From Janthinobacterium sp. 344 (GTDB lineage: Bacteria > Pseudomonadota > Gammaproteobacteria > Burkholderiales > Burkholderiaceae_D), in NCBI RefSeq assembly GCF_900112025.1, contig NZ_FOKL01000008.1, positions 1 to 64,000 on the forward strand: 64,000 bases of DNA. Direction: 5' to 3'. The position numbers were made by a program, and so were the translations under genes. Positions 17,105 through 26,417 of the stretch are shown one piece after another. Below the pieces are notes generated by a model. The model was given only the letters and a program-made list of their open reading frames with translations, did no database searches and was not told the origin of the DNA. The first letter of the stretch is position 1. Each line of letters starts with the position of its first letter.

Positions 17105-19638
17105 CCGAGACGATTTCCATCGCCATGGCGGCGTGCGGCTGCCTGATGCTGGCCATCCTGTACGCGCGCATCCGCGCGGCAGGCGCCGGCATGCGGCTGA
17201 AAAAGCACCGCTCGCGCGATGCAGGGCTGGCAGACCTGCTGAACTATGCCGCCATGGTCGACGATGGCATCATCGTCGGCAAGAACGGCGCCTTCATGGC
17301 GGCCTGGATCTACCGAGGCGGGGACAACGCCAGCAGCACGGAAGAACAGCGCGAACTGGTCTCCTTCCGCATCAACCAGGCCCTGTCTGGACTGGGCAAC
17401 GGCTGGATGATCCACGTCGACGCGGTGCGGCGGCCCGCGCCCGGTTACGCGCCAGCGGGCCTGTCCCACTTCCCGGATCCGGTGTCCGCCGCCATTGACG
17501 AAGAGCGCCGCCGCCTGTTCGAAGGCATGGGCACCATGTATGAAGGCTACTTCGTGCTAAGCGCCACCTATCTGCCGCCGCTGCTGGCACAGAGCAGGTT
17601 CGTCGAGCTGATGTTCGACGATGAGGCGGCAGCGCCCGGCCACAGGGCGCGCACGCAGGGCCTGATCGATTTCTTCAGGCGCGAATGCGCCAGCATCGAG
17701 TCGCGCCTGTCGTCGGCCGTGGCGCTGGAGCGCCTGCACGGCACGCAGGTCACTGGCGAGGATGGCAGCAGCGCCACCCATGACGCGCTGCTGCGCTGGC
17801 TGCAGTTCTGCGTCACTGGCCTGAACCATCCGGTCATCCTGCCCCGCAATCCCATGTACCTGGATGCCATCATCGGTGGCCAGGAACTGTTCGGCGGCGT
17901 CGTTCCCAGGATCGGCCGCAAGTTCATCCAGGCCGTCGCCATCGAGGGCTTCCCGCTGGAGTCCACGCCCGGCATCCTCACTGCGCTGGGCGAACTGGCA
18001 TGCGAGTACCGCTGGTCCTCGCGCTTCATCTTCATGGATGCCCACGAAGCGGTCAGGCACCTGGACAAGTTCCGCAAGAAGTGGCGGCAGAAGATACGCG
18101 GCTTCTTCGACCAGGTATTCAACACCAGCACCGGCCCCGTCGACCAGGATGCGCTGTCGATGGTGGCCGATGCGGAGGCGGCCATCGCCGAGGTCAACAG
18201 CGGCCTGGTGGCGCAGGGCTATTACACCAGCGTGGTAATCCTGATGGACGAGGATCGGGACAAGCTCGACGCGGCCGCGCGCCAGGTCGAGAAAGCCATC
18301 AACCGCACCGGCTTCGCGGCGCGGGTGGAATCAGTCAATACCATGGACGCCTACCTGGGCAGCCTGCCCGGGCACGGCGTGGAAAACGTGCGACGCCCGC
18401 TGATCAACACCATGAATCTGGCCGACCTGCTCCCCACGAGCACCATCTGGACAGGACTGGACAAGGCGCCCTGCCCCCTGTATCCGCCGCTGGCGCCTGC
18501 CCTGATGCACTGCGTGACACATGGCGACACGCCGTTCCGCCTGAACCTGCATGTGCGCGACCTGGGCCACGCATTGATGTTCGGCCCCACGCGCAGCGGA
18601 AAGTCGGCGCACCTCGGCCTGATCGCCACGCAGCTGCGACGCTACCAGGGCATGTCGGTGTATGTTTTCGACAAGGGCATGTCCATGTATCCGCTGGCCA
18701 AAGCCATGGGCGGAAGTCATTACACGGTGGCGGGCGACGGCGACCGCCTTGCCTTCTGTCCGCTGCAATTCCTCGCCACGCGCAGCGACCGCGCCTGGGC
18801 CATGGAGTGGATCGACACCATCCTGGCCCTGAACAATGTCGACACCACGCCCGCCCAGCGCAACGAAATCGGCAACGCCATCATGAGCATGCATGCCAGC
18901 GGCGCGAAGACCATGTCCGAGTTCGCGCTGACGATCCAGGATGAAGCCGTGCGCCAGGCCATACGCCCCTACACGGTCGACGGCAGCATGGGGCACCTGC
19001 TCGACGCCGAGGAGGATGGGTTGTCGCTATCCGACTTCACCGTGTTCGAAATCGAGGAACTGATGGGCATGGGTGAAAAATATGCGCTCCCCACCCTGCT
19101 GTACCTGTTCCGCCGCATCGAGCGCAGCCTGCAGGGCCAGCCCGCCGCCATCATCATCGACGAGGCATGGCTCGCGCTGGGCCACCCGGCCTTCCGCTCC
19201 CGCATCCGGGTCTGGCTGAAGGTGCTGGCCAAGGCCAACTGCCTGGTGCTGATGGCCACGCAAAGCCTGTCCGATGCAGCCAGCTCGGGTATCCTCGACG
19301 TCATGGTGGAATCGACGGCCACCAAGATCTTCCTGCCCAACGTGTATGCGCGCGACGAGGACACGGCGGTGCTGTACCGCCGCATGGGACTGAACGCGCG
19401 CCAGATCGAGATCCTCGCCACGGCCATCCCGAAGCGCCAGTACTACTATGTATCAGAGCATGGGCGGCGCCTGTACGACCTGGCGCTCGGGCCGCTGGCC
19501 ATGGCCTTCGTCGGTGCCACGGACAAGGAGTCGGTGGCGGCTGTCAAGGCGCTGGAGGCCAGGCACGGCGCTGCGTGGACCGGCGCATGGCTGGCCAGCC
19601 GGGGACTGAACCTCAACGACTATGGAGGCGCAGCATGA
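17101..19638 (+). CDS. trbE: TrbE conjugation ATPase (VirB4 family)
   Basis: An 845-residue VirB4/TrbE ATPase. Residues 1-25 are hydrophobic, then a CagE/TrbE-type N-terminal domain, then the ATPase domain with Walker A GPTRSGKS at about 495-502 and Walker B AAIIIDEAW near 684-692. The family drives assembly and substrate movement of type IV secretion channels. ATG 17101 is chosen because it overlaps the trbD stop; a longer upstream extension in the same frame only shadows trbD. The stop overlaps trbF as ATGA. Length is typical of TrbE. Confidence 0.95.
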   Translation: MTETISIAMAACGCLMLAILYARIRAAGAGMRLKKHRSRDAGLADLLNYAAMVDDGIIVGKNGAFMAAWIYRGGDNASSTEEQRELVSFRINQALSGLGNGWMIHVDAVRRPAPGYAPAGLSHFPDPVSAAIDEERRRLFEGMGTMYEGYFVLSATYLPPLLAQSRFVELMFDDEAAAPGHRARTQGLIDFFRRECASIESRLSSAVALERLHGTQVTGEDGSSATHDALLRWLQFCVTGLNHPVILPRNPMYLDAIIGGQELFGGVVPRIGRKFIQAVAIEGFPLESTPGILTALGELACEYRWSSRFIFMDAHEAVRHLDKFRKKWRQKIRGFFDQVFNTSTGPVDQDALSMVADAEAAIAEVNSGLVAQGYYTSVVILMDEDRDKLDAAARQVEKAINRTGFAARVESVNTMDAYLGSLPGHGVENVRRPLINTMNLADLLPTSTIWTGLDKAPCPLYPPLAPALMHCVTHGDTPFRLNLHVRDLGHALMFGPTRSGKSAHLGLIATQLRRYQGMSVYVFDKGMSMYPLAKAMGGSHYTVAGDGDRLAFCPLQFLATRSDRAWAMEWIDTILALNNVDTTPAQRNEIGNAIMSMHASGAKTMSEFALTIQDEAVRQAIRPYTVDGSMGHLLDAEEDGLSLSDFTVFEIEELMGMGEKYALPTLLYLFRRIERSLQGQPAAIIIDEAWLALGHPAFRSRIRVWLKVLAKANCLVLMATQSLSDAASSGILDVMVESTATKIFLPNVYARDEDTAVLYRRMGLNARQIEILATAIPKRQYYYVSEHGRRLYDLALGPLAMAFVGATDKESVAAVKALEARHGAAWTGAWLASRGLNLNDYGGAA

Positions 19639-20399
19639 ACCTTGCCCGCATATTCAGATCGCTGCGCACGGCCGGAAGCCGCAAGGCGCCTGCACAGGAC
19701 GGATTCCTTGACGGCGGGCGGCGCAGCGGCGAAAGCGACAATCCCTACCTTTCCGCGCGGCGCACCTGGAACGACCACGCAGCCCAGGCCGCGTCCTCGC
19801 GCCAGGCCTGGCAGCTGCTGGCCGTGCTGTCGCTGCTGGTCGCCCTCGCTGCCGTCGGCGGCATGGTCCATGTCGCCAGCCAGTCCCGCTTCGTGCCCTA
19901 TGTGGTCGAGGTCGACAAGCTGGGTCAGCCGGTGGCGGTAGCACCGGCGCAGCAGGCAGCGGCAGCAGACCAGCGCGTGGTGCGCGCCGCCGTCGCGTCG
20001 TTCGTGGGCGACGCGCGCCTGGTCACGCCGGACATCGCGCTGCAGCGCAAGGCCGTCTACCGGCTGTATTCGATGCTGGCGGCCAATGACCCGGCGACGG
20101 CCAAGGCCAACGAATGGTTGAACGGCACCGATGAAAGCAGCCCGCTCAAGCGGGCCGCCAGGGAAACCGTCAGCACCGAGATCATTTCCGCCCTGCCGCA
20201 AACGGCCGATACCTGGCAGGTGGACTGGACGGAAACGGTGCGCGACCGCCAGGGCGTATTGAAGGCGCCGCCATTCCGCATGCGCGCGCTGCTCACCGTG
20301 TACACCGTGGCCGCCACGCCCCAGACCACGGAAGAACAGCTGCGCAACAACCCGCTGGGCATCTATGTCCGCGATTTTTCTTGGGCAAAACAGCTCTGA
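19635..20399 (+). CDS. trbF: TrbF mating-channel protein (VirB8 family)
   Basis: A 254-residue VirB8/TrbF protein: cytoplasmic N-terminus with the conserved NPYLSARRTWND motif, one transmembrane helix (about 60-80), and a periplasmic domain beginning SRFVPYVVEVDKLG. It would form part of the inner-membrane ring. It overlaps trbE by four bases and has GGAGG upstream. Confidence 0.95.
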   Translation: MNLARIFRSLRTAGSRKAPAQDGFLDGGRRSGESDNPYLSARRTWNDHAAQAASSRQAWQLLAVLSLLVALAAVGGMVHVASQSRFVPYVVEVDKLGQPVAVAPAQQAAAADQRVVRAAVASFVGDARLVTPDIALQRKAVYRLYSMLAANDPATAKANEWLNGTDESSPLKRAARETVSTEIISALPQTADTWQVDWTETVRDRQGVLKAPPFRMRALLTVYTVAATPQTTEEQLRNNPLGIYVRDFSWAKQL

Positions 20400-20410
20400 G
20401 GAGGCCAGCC

Positions 20411-21310
20411 ATGCAACCCATCCCCTTTCTGCTGATGCTGGCACTCGCCGCCGTCCAGGCTGCGGCCCAGGCCGCGCCAGACAGCAAGAGCGTCGCCGAC
20501 AGCTATTTCTCGGGCAAGGACCTGGTACTGACCAGGCAGGAAAAAGATGCGATCGCCATCGCGCAGCGCTGGCGCACCGGCAGCGGCACCGGCATGCAGC
20601 CCGTCCCGGGGGAAGACGGCGCAATCCGCTTCCTGTTTGGTGCGCAGCAGCCCGGCATCGTGTGCGCCGTGCTGCAGGTATGCGATATCGAGCTGCAGGC
20701 GGGTGAACAGGTCAATTCCATCCACCTCGGCGACACGGCGCGCTGGACTGTAGAACCGGCCATCACGGGCAGCGGCCCCGCAGAAGTCCAGCACCTCATC
20801 ATCAAGCCTCTCGACGTGGGGCTGGAAACCTCGCTGATCGTCACCACCAGCAGGCGTACCTACCACTTCCGCCTGCGCTCGCACCGCAGCGAGTTCATGC
20901 CGCGCATCGCCTTCACCTATGCCGAAGACGCAGCCGCCAAGTGGGACGCCATCAAGACCCGCGATACCAGGGAAAAGCAGGAACGCACCATCGCGCAGAC
21001 CGGCGAGTATCTGGGTGACCTCAGTTTCGCCTATGCCGTGACGGGGTCGGCCCCCTGGAAACCCGTGCGCGTGTACAACAACGGCAGCAAGACCATCATC
21101 CAGATGCCGCAGGCGATGGCGCAAACGGAAGCTCCCACCCTGCTGGTGGTGCGCAAGGACGGAGGCCTGTTCAGCGAAGATGAAACCGCCATGGTGAACT
21201 ACCGGCTGCAGGGCGACCGCTACATCGTCGACACGGTGTTCGACAAGGCCATCCTGATAGCCGGTGCCGGCCGCACGCAGGACAAGATCACCATCACGCG
21301 GGAGAAATAG
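20411..21310 (+). CDS. trbG: TrbG mating-channel protein (VirB9 family)
   Basis: A 299-residue periplasmic/outer-membrane-complex protein of the VirB9/TrbG/CagX family. A signal peptide (residues 1-22, ending QAA) is followed by the N-terminal beta domain with GVVC-like QPGIVCAVLQVC, and a C-terminal domain containing PVRVYNNGSKTIIQMP, the best-conserved VirB9 block. ATG 20411 has GAGGAGG upstream. It partners TrbH and TrbI in the outer-membrane core complex. Confidence 0.95.
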   Translation: MQPIPFLLMLALAAVQAAAQAAPDSKSVADSYFSGKDLVLTRQEKDAIAIAQRWRTGSGTGMQPVPGEDGAIRFLFGAQQPGIVCAVLQVCDIELQAGEQVNSIHLGDTARWTVEPAITGSGPAEVQHLIIKPLDVGLETSLIVTTSRRTYHFRLRSHRSEFMPRIAFTYAEDAAAKWDAIKTRDTREKQERTIAQTGEYLGDLSFAYAVTGSAPWKPVRVYNNGSKTIIQMPQAMAQTEAPTLLVVRKDGGLFSEDETAMVNYRLQGDRYIVDTVFDKAILIAGAGRTQDKITITREK

Positions 21311-21311
21311 C

Positions 21312-21803
21312 ATGCACGCCCTGATGCTTGGACGCCTGATTTTTACACACCTCCTGCTGGCCTGCCTTGCGGGCTGCGCCGCAAACCGCATGGCTGACGC
21401 GCCCGCCTACGGCAACCTGCTGGCCGCGCCGGTGCCAGCGCAGGAAAACGGCATCGCCGCCGACGCTGCCACGCGGCTCATCGCCAGTTATCCGCCTGCC
21501 CGCACGCGCTTTGCGCTGCAGCACGCGGCGCAGGACGGCTTCGGCAGGGAACTGCTGGAGCGGCTGCGGTCGCAGGGCTACGCCATCGGGGAGTTCAGCA
21601 ACCAGCCGCCGGACGCCGCACCGCCGCTGCCATCGGCAGCCGGCGCCACCGCGCTGCGCTACGTGCTGGACATGGCTGCCGAGCCAGATCTAATTCGCCT
21701 GACCCTGTATGCGGGCGGCGAATCACTAACGCGCGCCTACCTGCTACAAGGCGGCGCGGCGCGGCCGGCCAGCGTGTGGATACGCAGAGAGGCTGCGCCA
21801 TGA
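21312..21803 (+). CDS. trbH: TrbH conjugal transfer lipoprotein (VirB7 position)
   Basis: A 163-residue lipoprotein: signal peptide ending LAGC puts the lipidated Cys near residue 20. The soluble part contains PPARTRFALQHAAQDGFG and a C-terminal beta-rich segment, as in IncP TrbH. It is expected to stabilise the TrbG/TrbI outer-membrane complex, as VirB7 does. Its stop overlaps the trbI ATG by four bases. Confidence 0.9.
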   Translation: MHALMLGRLIFTHLLLACLAGCAANRMADAPAYGNLLAAPVPAQENGIAADAATRLIASYPPARTRFALQHAAQDGFGRELLERLRSQGYAIGEFSNQPPDAAPPLPSAAGATALRYVLDMAAEPDLIRLTLYAGGESLTRAYLLQGGAARPASVWIRREAAP

Positions 21804-23152
21804 GCGGCGATGAAGACATGTCGCCGGATGCCTCGCCCGGCAGCGTCCGCAGGAAATCCGGCGTGCGCAGGGTCAACAACCTGCCCGTCTACCTGGTTGG
21901 CGGCGCCATGGGTATTTTCCTGCTGGTAATGGCCCTGGCAGCCTGGGACCGCTCGGCGCAGCAGAACCGCCCGGCTGACCAGCTGGAAGCCAAGGCAGGC
22001 AGCACCAGCATGTTCGCCAGCGAGATCGCGGGCAGCGAAAAGGACGGTTTCGTTGCGCCCGCCAAGTCCACGGCCCCGCCAATGCCAGAGATACCCCCGC
22101 CCGGCGCCATCATCGTGGCGCGCCCCGATGACCTCGAAGCACCACCGCGGCCGCCGGGCGGCGCGCTGCCGCTGGAAGAGCAGCGCGGCATGGAGGAACG
22201 CGAGCGCAGCCGCATGGACAAGCTGCGCCAGCTCGACGAAGCGGTCCGCTCGCGCACCACGGTGCAGGCCGCTGCCCCGCGCAGCGCGGGTTCAGCGCCT
22301 GGCGGCGTCCCGCTCAGCAGAGAGGAAGCCCTGACGCAAATGGCGGCGCTGCAGCAGCAGGCCGATGCGCAGGGCCGCGACAACCCTGCCGCAGCCTACC
22401 TGGCCCGGCTGCAGCAGCTGCAGGCGGCAAGCCTGGGCGACACCGCGACCAGGCCCGTGCCGCCAGCCGAACCGGCGGCGGGTGGCAAGGACTACCACCA
22501 GTTCGACGTACAGGGCCAGGGCGACCGCTGGCGTCTCGACTCCCGTGCAGAAGCGCCCCGCTCGCCATACGAGCTGCGCGCCGGCTTCATCGTCCCGGCC
22601 GTCCTCATTTCCGGCGTCAATTCCGACCTGCCGGGCCAGATCGTCGCCCAGGTTAGCCAGGACGTGTTCGACACCGCGACGGGCAAATGGCGGCTGATCC
22701 CGCAGGGTTCGCGCCTGGTGGGCCAGTACTCCAGCGACATCGCCTACGGCCAGTCGCGCGTGCTGGTCGCCTGGCAGCGCATCGTCTTCCCCGATGGCAA
22801 GGCCATGGACATCGGCAGCATGCCCGGCGCGGACAGCGCCGGCTATGCGGGCTTCCGCGACCAGGTCAACAACCATTACTTCCGCCTGTTTTCCTCGGCC
22901 TTCCTGATGTCGGGCATCACGGCGGGCATCGCCATGAGCCAGCCGCAAACGCTCAGCCTGGGCACGCGCCAGAGCGCCAGCAGCGCCATGAGCGAGGCGC
23001 TGGGGCAGCAGCTTGGACAGGTGACGGCACAGCTGATCGCCCGGAACATGAATATCGCGCCGACGCTGGAGATCCGGCCCGGCTACCGCTTCAACGTGAT
23101 CGTCACCAAGGACCTGACCTTTTCCCGCCCCTACAAGGCATTCGACTACTGA
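21800..23152 (+). CDS. trbI: TrbI mating-channel scaffold (VirB10 family)
   Basis: A 450-residue VirB10/TrbI protein. Cytoplasmic basic N-terminus, one transmembrane helix (about 33-53), a long Pro/Gln/Ala-rich periplasmic linker with helical QQL/QQQ segments, and the conserved C-terminal beta-barrel domain (IPAVLISGVNSDLPG-like, GSRLVGQY, NNHYFRLF, RPGYRFNVIVTKDL). VirB10 proteins span both membranes and sense ATP use. It lies in the trbH-trbI coupled pair. Confidence 0.95.
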   Translation: MSGDEDMSPDASPGSVRRKSGVRRVNNLPVYLVGGAMGIFLLVMALAAWDRSAQQNRPADQLEAKAGSTSMFASEIAGSEKDGFVAPAKSTAPPMPEIPPPGAIIVARPDDLEAPPRPPGGALPLEEQRGMEERERSRMDKLRQLDEAVRSRTTVQAAAPRSAGSAPGGVPLSREEALTQMAALQQQADAQGRDNPAAAYLARLQQLQAASLGDTATRPVPPAEPAAGGKDYHQFDVQGQGDRWRLDSRAEAPRSPYELRAGFIVPAVLISGVNSDLPGQIVAQVSQDVFDTATGKWRLIPQGSRLVGQYSSDIAYGQSRVLVAWQRIVFPDGKAMDIGSMPGADSAGYAGFRDQVNNHYFRLFSSAFLMSGITAGIAMSQPQTLSLGTRQSASSAMSEALGQQLGQVTAQLIARNMNIAPTLEIRPGYRFNVIVTKDLTFSRPYKAFDY

Positions 23153-23170
23153 CGGCAAGGAGCAGCAATC

Positions 23171-23932
23171 ATGGACAAATCTTTAGCGGCTAAAATCATG
23201 GCGGGCATGGTGCTCTGCATTCCCATTGCAATGCAGCCAGCACGTGCCGGACTGCCTGTCATTGATGCCAGCAACCTGTCGCAGAACAGCGTAAGCGCCC
23301 TGGAAAACGTGGCGCATACGCTCAAGCAGATCCAGCAGTACCGCACGCAGCTGCAGCAGTACCAGAACATGCTGCAAAATACCGCCGCGCCGCCCGCCTT
23401 CATCTGGGACCAGGCCAGCCAGACGATGAACCTGCTGCGGCGGGAAATCGATACCCTCGGCTACTACAAGAGTAGCCTGGGCAGCATTGACGCCTACCTG
23501 CGCAAGTACCGCAGCGCCAGCGACTACCGCGGTTCACCCTGCTTCTCGGTGCGCGGCTGCACGCAGGCCGAGTGGAATGCGATGAGCGACGCCCAGCGCC
23601 TGGGATCTGATGCGCAGAAGCGCTCGACCGACGCCCTCTTCCGGGGGCTCGACCGCCAGCAGGACGCCATGGAGGCCGACGCGCGCCAGCTGATGAAGCT
23701 GCAGGCGGCGGCGCAAGGCGCCAGCGGCCAGATGCAGGCCATCGGCTACGCCAACCAGCTGGCCAGCCAGCAAGCCACGCAGCTGCTGCAGATACGCGGC
23801 CTGCTGATTTCCCAGCAAAACGTCATCGCCACGCGCTACCAGAGCCTGGCCGACCGCGAGGCAATGCAGCGCGCCTCAGACGAGGTTGTGCTCAGCAACA
23901 CCTATCGTCCCAGCCCCGCGCGCGGCTGGTAG
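23171..23932 (+). CDS. trbJ: TrbJ conjugal transfer protein (VirB5 family)
   Basis: A 253-residue periplasmic protein with a signal peptide (about residues 1-26, ending ARA), then a long helical coiled-coil body rich in Gln (YRTQLQQYQNML; LASQQATQLLQIRG). This is the TrbJ/VirB5 pattern, a minor pilus-tip or adhesion component. A single Cys pair (about 118-124) may form a disulphide. Codons 5-9 contain a perfect KorB operator palindrome (23182-23194). It is followed by trbK. Confidence 0.92.
   Translation: MDKSLAAKIMAGMVLCIPIAMQPARAGLPVIDASNLSQNSVSALENVAHTLKQIQQYRTQLQQYQNMLQNTAAPPAFIWDQASQTMNLLRREIDTLGYYKSSLGSIDAYLRKYRSASDYRGSPCFSVRGCTQAEWNAMSDAQRLGSDAQKRSTDALFRGLDRQQDAMEADARQLMKLQAAAQGASGQMQAIGYANQLASQQATQLLQIRGLLISQQNVIATRYQSLADREAMQRASDEVVLSNTYRPSPARGW
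23182..23194. promoter_or_regulatory. KorB operator-like palindrome inside trbJ
   Basis: TTTAGCGGCTAAA is identical to the 13-bp IncP KorB operator consensus (TTTAGC-S-GCTAAA). It lies within the first codons of trbJ. A KorB homologue is encoded at 48805-49752. KorB can act at a distance by sliding or spreading, so an intragenic site could work, but occupancy here is unproven. Confidence 0.65.
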
Positions 23933-23942
23933 GGAGACAGCC

Positions 23943-24152
23943 ATGCGCCAGTCAATCATACTGTTCGCCGTGTTGGTCCAGCTGTTGGCCTGCACGCCTG
24001 GCGATCCTGCAGACGCCCTGCCGCCCGTGACGGCTGAGAACTGCGAACCGGAGGCCATCGCGAAGATCAAGGACCGGAAGGACCGCAACCAGTTCGAAGA
24101 CCTATGCGTGCGGCGCTACAGCTTCCGCCCCAGTCCGCCACGTGGATGGTGA
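23943..24152 (+). CDS. trbK: TrbK-type entry-exclusion lipoprotein
   Basis: A 69-residue protein with a short signal sequence and lipobox (LLACTP) placing the lipidated Cys near residue 18. The rest is small and charged, with two further Cys (ENCEPEA, EDLCVRRY) that may pair. Size, lipobox and position between trbJ and trbL match RP4 TrbK, which blocks redundant mating into cells that already hold the plasmid. Its C-terminus (PSPPRGW) resembles the TrbJ tail (PSPARGW). Confidence 0.85.
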   Translation: MRQSIILFAVLVQLLACTPGDPADALPPVTAENCEPEAIAKIKDRKDRNQFEDLCVRRYSFRPSPPRGW

Positions 24153-24157
24153 GGTGC

Positions 24158-25810
24158 ATGATGAAAACTGCCGGCGCCACCAGAGCACCTGCAACCACGG
24201 CCTTATTACGGGGGCTTCTCATACTATGCCTGGTACTCGTTCCCCTCGCCGCACGGGCCGAAATCGACAGTACAGGGGTGCTGGATAACGTCCTGGCACG
24301 CTACTCCGCGATTGCCGCCACTTGGTCGGCGACAATCACGACCCACGCCACACGCCTGTTCTGGACCCTGGCCACCATCAGCATGGTGTGGACATTCGGC
24401 ATGATGGCCCTGCGCAAGGCAGATATTGGCGAGTTCTTCGCCGAATTCGCCCGCTTCACTATTTTCACTGGCTTCTACTGGTGGCTGCTGCGCAATGGAC
24501 CTGCCTTTGCAACCTCCATCATGGATTCAATGCGCGTGATCGCCGCAAACGCAAATGGTTCCAGCACCATCCTTTCTCCATCAGGAATCGTCGATATCGG
24601 CTTTGATATTTTTGCCATGGTACTTTCAAAGTCGACCGTCTGGTCGCCGTTCAGCAGCGCAGTTGGCGTGGCTATCAGCCTGATTACCCTGATTGTTCTG
24701 GCGCTAATCGGCGTGAACATGCTGCTGCTCCTGATCAGCGGATGGATACTGGCGTATGCAGGCATCTTCTTTCTCGGCTTTGGTGGTTCACGCTGGACCT
24801 CGGACATGGCGATTAACTATTACAAGACCGTGCTGAGTATTGGGGCCCAACTTTTCACCATGGTGCTACTCGTCGGGATAGGAAAGTCGTTCATGGATGA
24901 GTTCTACACCAACATCAGTGCCGCCTATAAGATGAAAGAACTTGCCGTTATCATGGTCGTGGCCATCATTCTGCTCGCCCTGGTCAACAAGGTTCCCTCG
25001 CTAATAGGCGGTCTGGCAATGGGCGGTGGCACCGGCGCGCTTGGCAGCGGCTTTGGCGCAGGAACGGCACTGGGTGCAGCCGCCATGGCCGCGACGGCCG
25101 CAGCAACCGCCGGTGCCGCGGCTGTCGCAGGTACGGCGAACATCGCCGGCGGAGTTCAGGCGTTGATGGCAGCCGTCTCCAAGGCAAATGCTGCAGAAAG
25201 CGCAGGAAGCGGTACCCGCGACTTCATGGCCTCGGGCAGAGGCGGCGGCAGCGGAACAGGAGCCGATCCAGGCACCGGCAGCGGTGCGCTCGCCGCAGCC
25301 ATGGGCGACACCGCGCAGGCGGCAAGCAGCAATGCGGAGGCTGGAAGTGGCAGCGCAGAAACACAACCAATAGGCAGCGGGTCACAGCAAGCGCAGCCTC
25401 CCGCCTCGCCGTCCACTCAGCAAAGCGCGAACGGACCTGCCAACGCGGGCAGCGAGAGCAAAACAGGCCAACGTGCAACAAAAACAGCGCCCGGCATGGG
25501 CAGCCCGGCCGCCGCAGCAGCGCTGGCGGCGAAAACGGGCAGGATTGCGGCAGGCGCGGCGGGCAATCTGGCGCAGGGAAGCTGGGATGTCGGCAAGGCA
25601 AAGGTCAAACAAGGTCTTGCGGCGGCCGGTGAGCGCGTAGGCAAAACCATCGGCGGCCAGATTGCTGCCGCCATCAGGTCCCGAGATCAAATTGGAGCTC
25701 TGGATGCCGGGGCATCAGCAATGGAAGACGGCAGTCTCTCCGCAGCAGACAGCACTTCCGCAGATCCAGCTGCGGAGGTGGCGGCATTCCGCGACCGCAA
25801 GCCCGAATAG
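24158..25810 (+). CDS. trbL: TrbL mating-channel membrane protein (VirB6 family)
   Basis: A 550-residue polytopic inner-membrane protein. An N-terminal signal-like helix (ending ARA) is followed by at least five hydrophobic segments up to about residue 320. The Gly/Ala/Ser-rich C-terminal 230 residues are low in complexity and hydrophilic, as is usual for TrbL. VirB6-type proteins contact the substrate during transfer. ATG 24158 (MMK) overlaps nothing and follows trbK by 5 bp; ATG 24161 is an alternative. Confidence 0.92.
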   Translation: MMKTAGATRAPATTALLRGLLILCLVLVPLAARAEIDSTGVLDNVLARYSAIAATWSATITTHATRLFWTLATISMVWTFGMMALRKADIGEFFAEFARFTIFTGFYWWLLRNGPAFATSIMDSMRVIAANANGSSTILSPSGIVDIGFDIFAMVLSKSTVWSPFSSAVGVAISLITLIVLALIGVNMLLLLISGWILAYAGIFFLGFGGSRWTSDMAINYYKTVLSIGAQLFTMVLLVGIGKSFMDEFYTNISAAYKMKELAVIMVVAIILLALVNKVPSLIGGLAMGGGTGALGSGFGAGTALGAAAMAATAAATAGAAAVAGTANIAGGVQALMAAVSKANAAESAGSGTRDFMASGRGGGSGTGADPGTGSGALAAAMGDTAQAASSNAEAGSGSAETQPIGSGSQQAQPPASPSTQQSANGPANAGSESKTGQRATKTAPGMGSPAAAAALAAKTGRIAAGAAGNLAQGSWDVGKAKVKQGLAAAGERVGKTIGGQIAAAIRSRDQIGALDAGASAMEDGSLSAADSTSADPAAEVAAFRDRKPE

Positions 25811-25845
25811 CTCCCTACGCGCATTCTGAACAAAGGAGAAACAGC

Positions 25846-26292
25846 ATGCTCGACCTCCCTCCCCTGCAGCAGGAGCGCATCGTGTGCTCGATCACGGCCG
25901 CTATCAAATACCAGGTGCCCGCCAATATTCTGCTAGCTATCGCCGAGAAGGAAGGTGGAAAGCCTTGGATGATCAATGTCAATAAAAATGGCTCCTACGA
26001 CATCGGTCCGATGCAGTTCAACTCCGTCTACCTCCGTGACTTAAGGAAGCATGGAATTTCTCCAGTTCATGTCGCAGCCAAAGGGTGTTATCCATATGAT
26101 CTTGCCGCTTGGCGGTTGAGGCGGCACTTGCTGTACGACACTGGAGATTTGTGGGCCAGAGCGGCCAACTACCATTCGCAAACAGTCCAATACAATTTAA
26201 TCTATCAGACTGATCTGATCAAAAAAGGAGAAAAATGGGCACATTGGTTAGAATGCAATCTCCCTTTCGTAGCACTTGCCGTTTCCAAGTAA
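25846..26292 (+). CDS. trbN: TrbN-type lytic transglycosylase (VirB1 function)
   Basis: A 148-residue protein with a lysozyme-like fold signature: AIAEKEGG with the likely catalytic Glu36, and YDIGPMQFN as the G-x-M-Q motif. Such enzymes open gaps in peptidoglycan for the mating channel. No N-terminal signal peptide is evident, so export may depend on the channel or on a misassigned start; GGAGAAA precedes ATG 25846. It ends the trb run. The IncP order would have trbM before it, but no trbM is present. Confidence 0.88.
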   Translation: MLDLPPLQQERIVCSITAAIKYQVPANILLAIAEKEGGKPWMINVNKNGSYDIGPMQFNSVYLRDLRKHGISPVHVAAKGCYPYDLAAWRLRRHLLYDTGDLWARAANYHSQTVQYNLIYQTDLIKKGEKWAHWLECNLPFVALAVSK

Positions 26293-26417
26293 ATCGCCAG
26301 GACTTCCAACGGATCATGACCGAACGAATTCTCGGCCCGAAGGGGGGCGATGAAATCCAATCGGATCAACGAAAGTATTTTAAACAGCTCGCGGGTATCC
26401 AGCAAACTCGGGGCGAT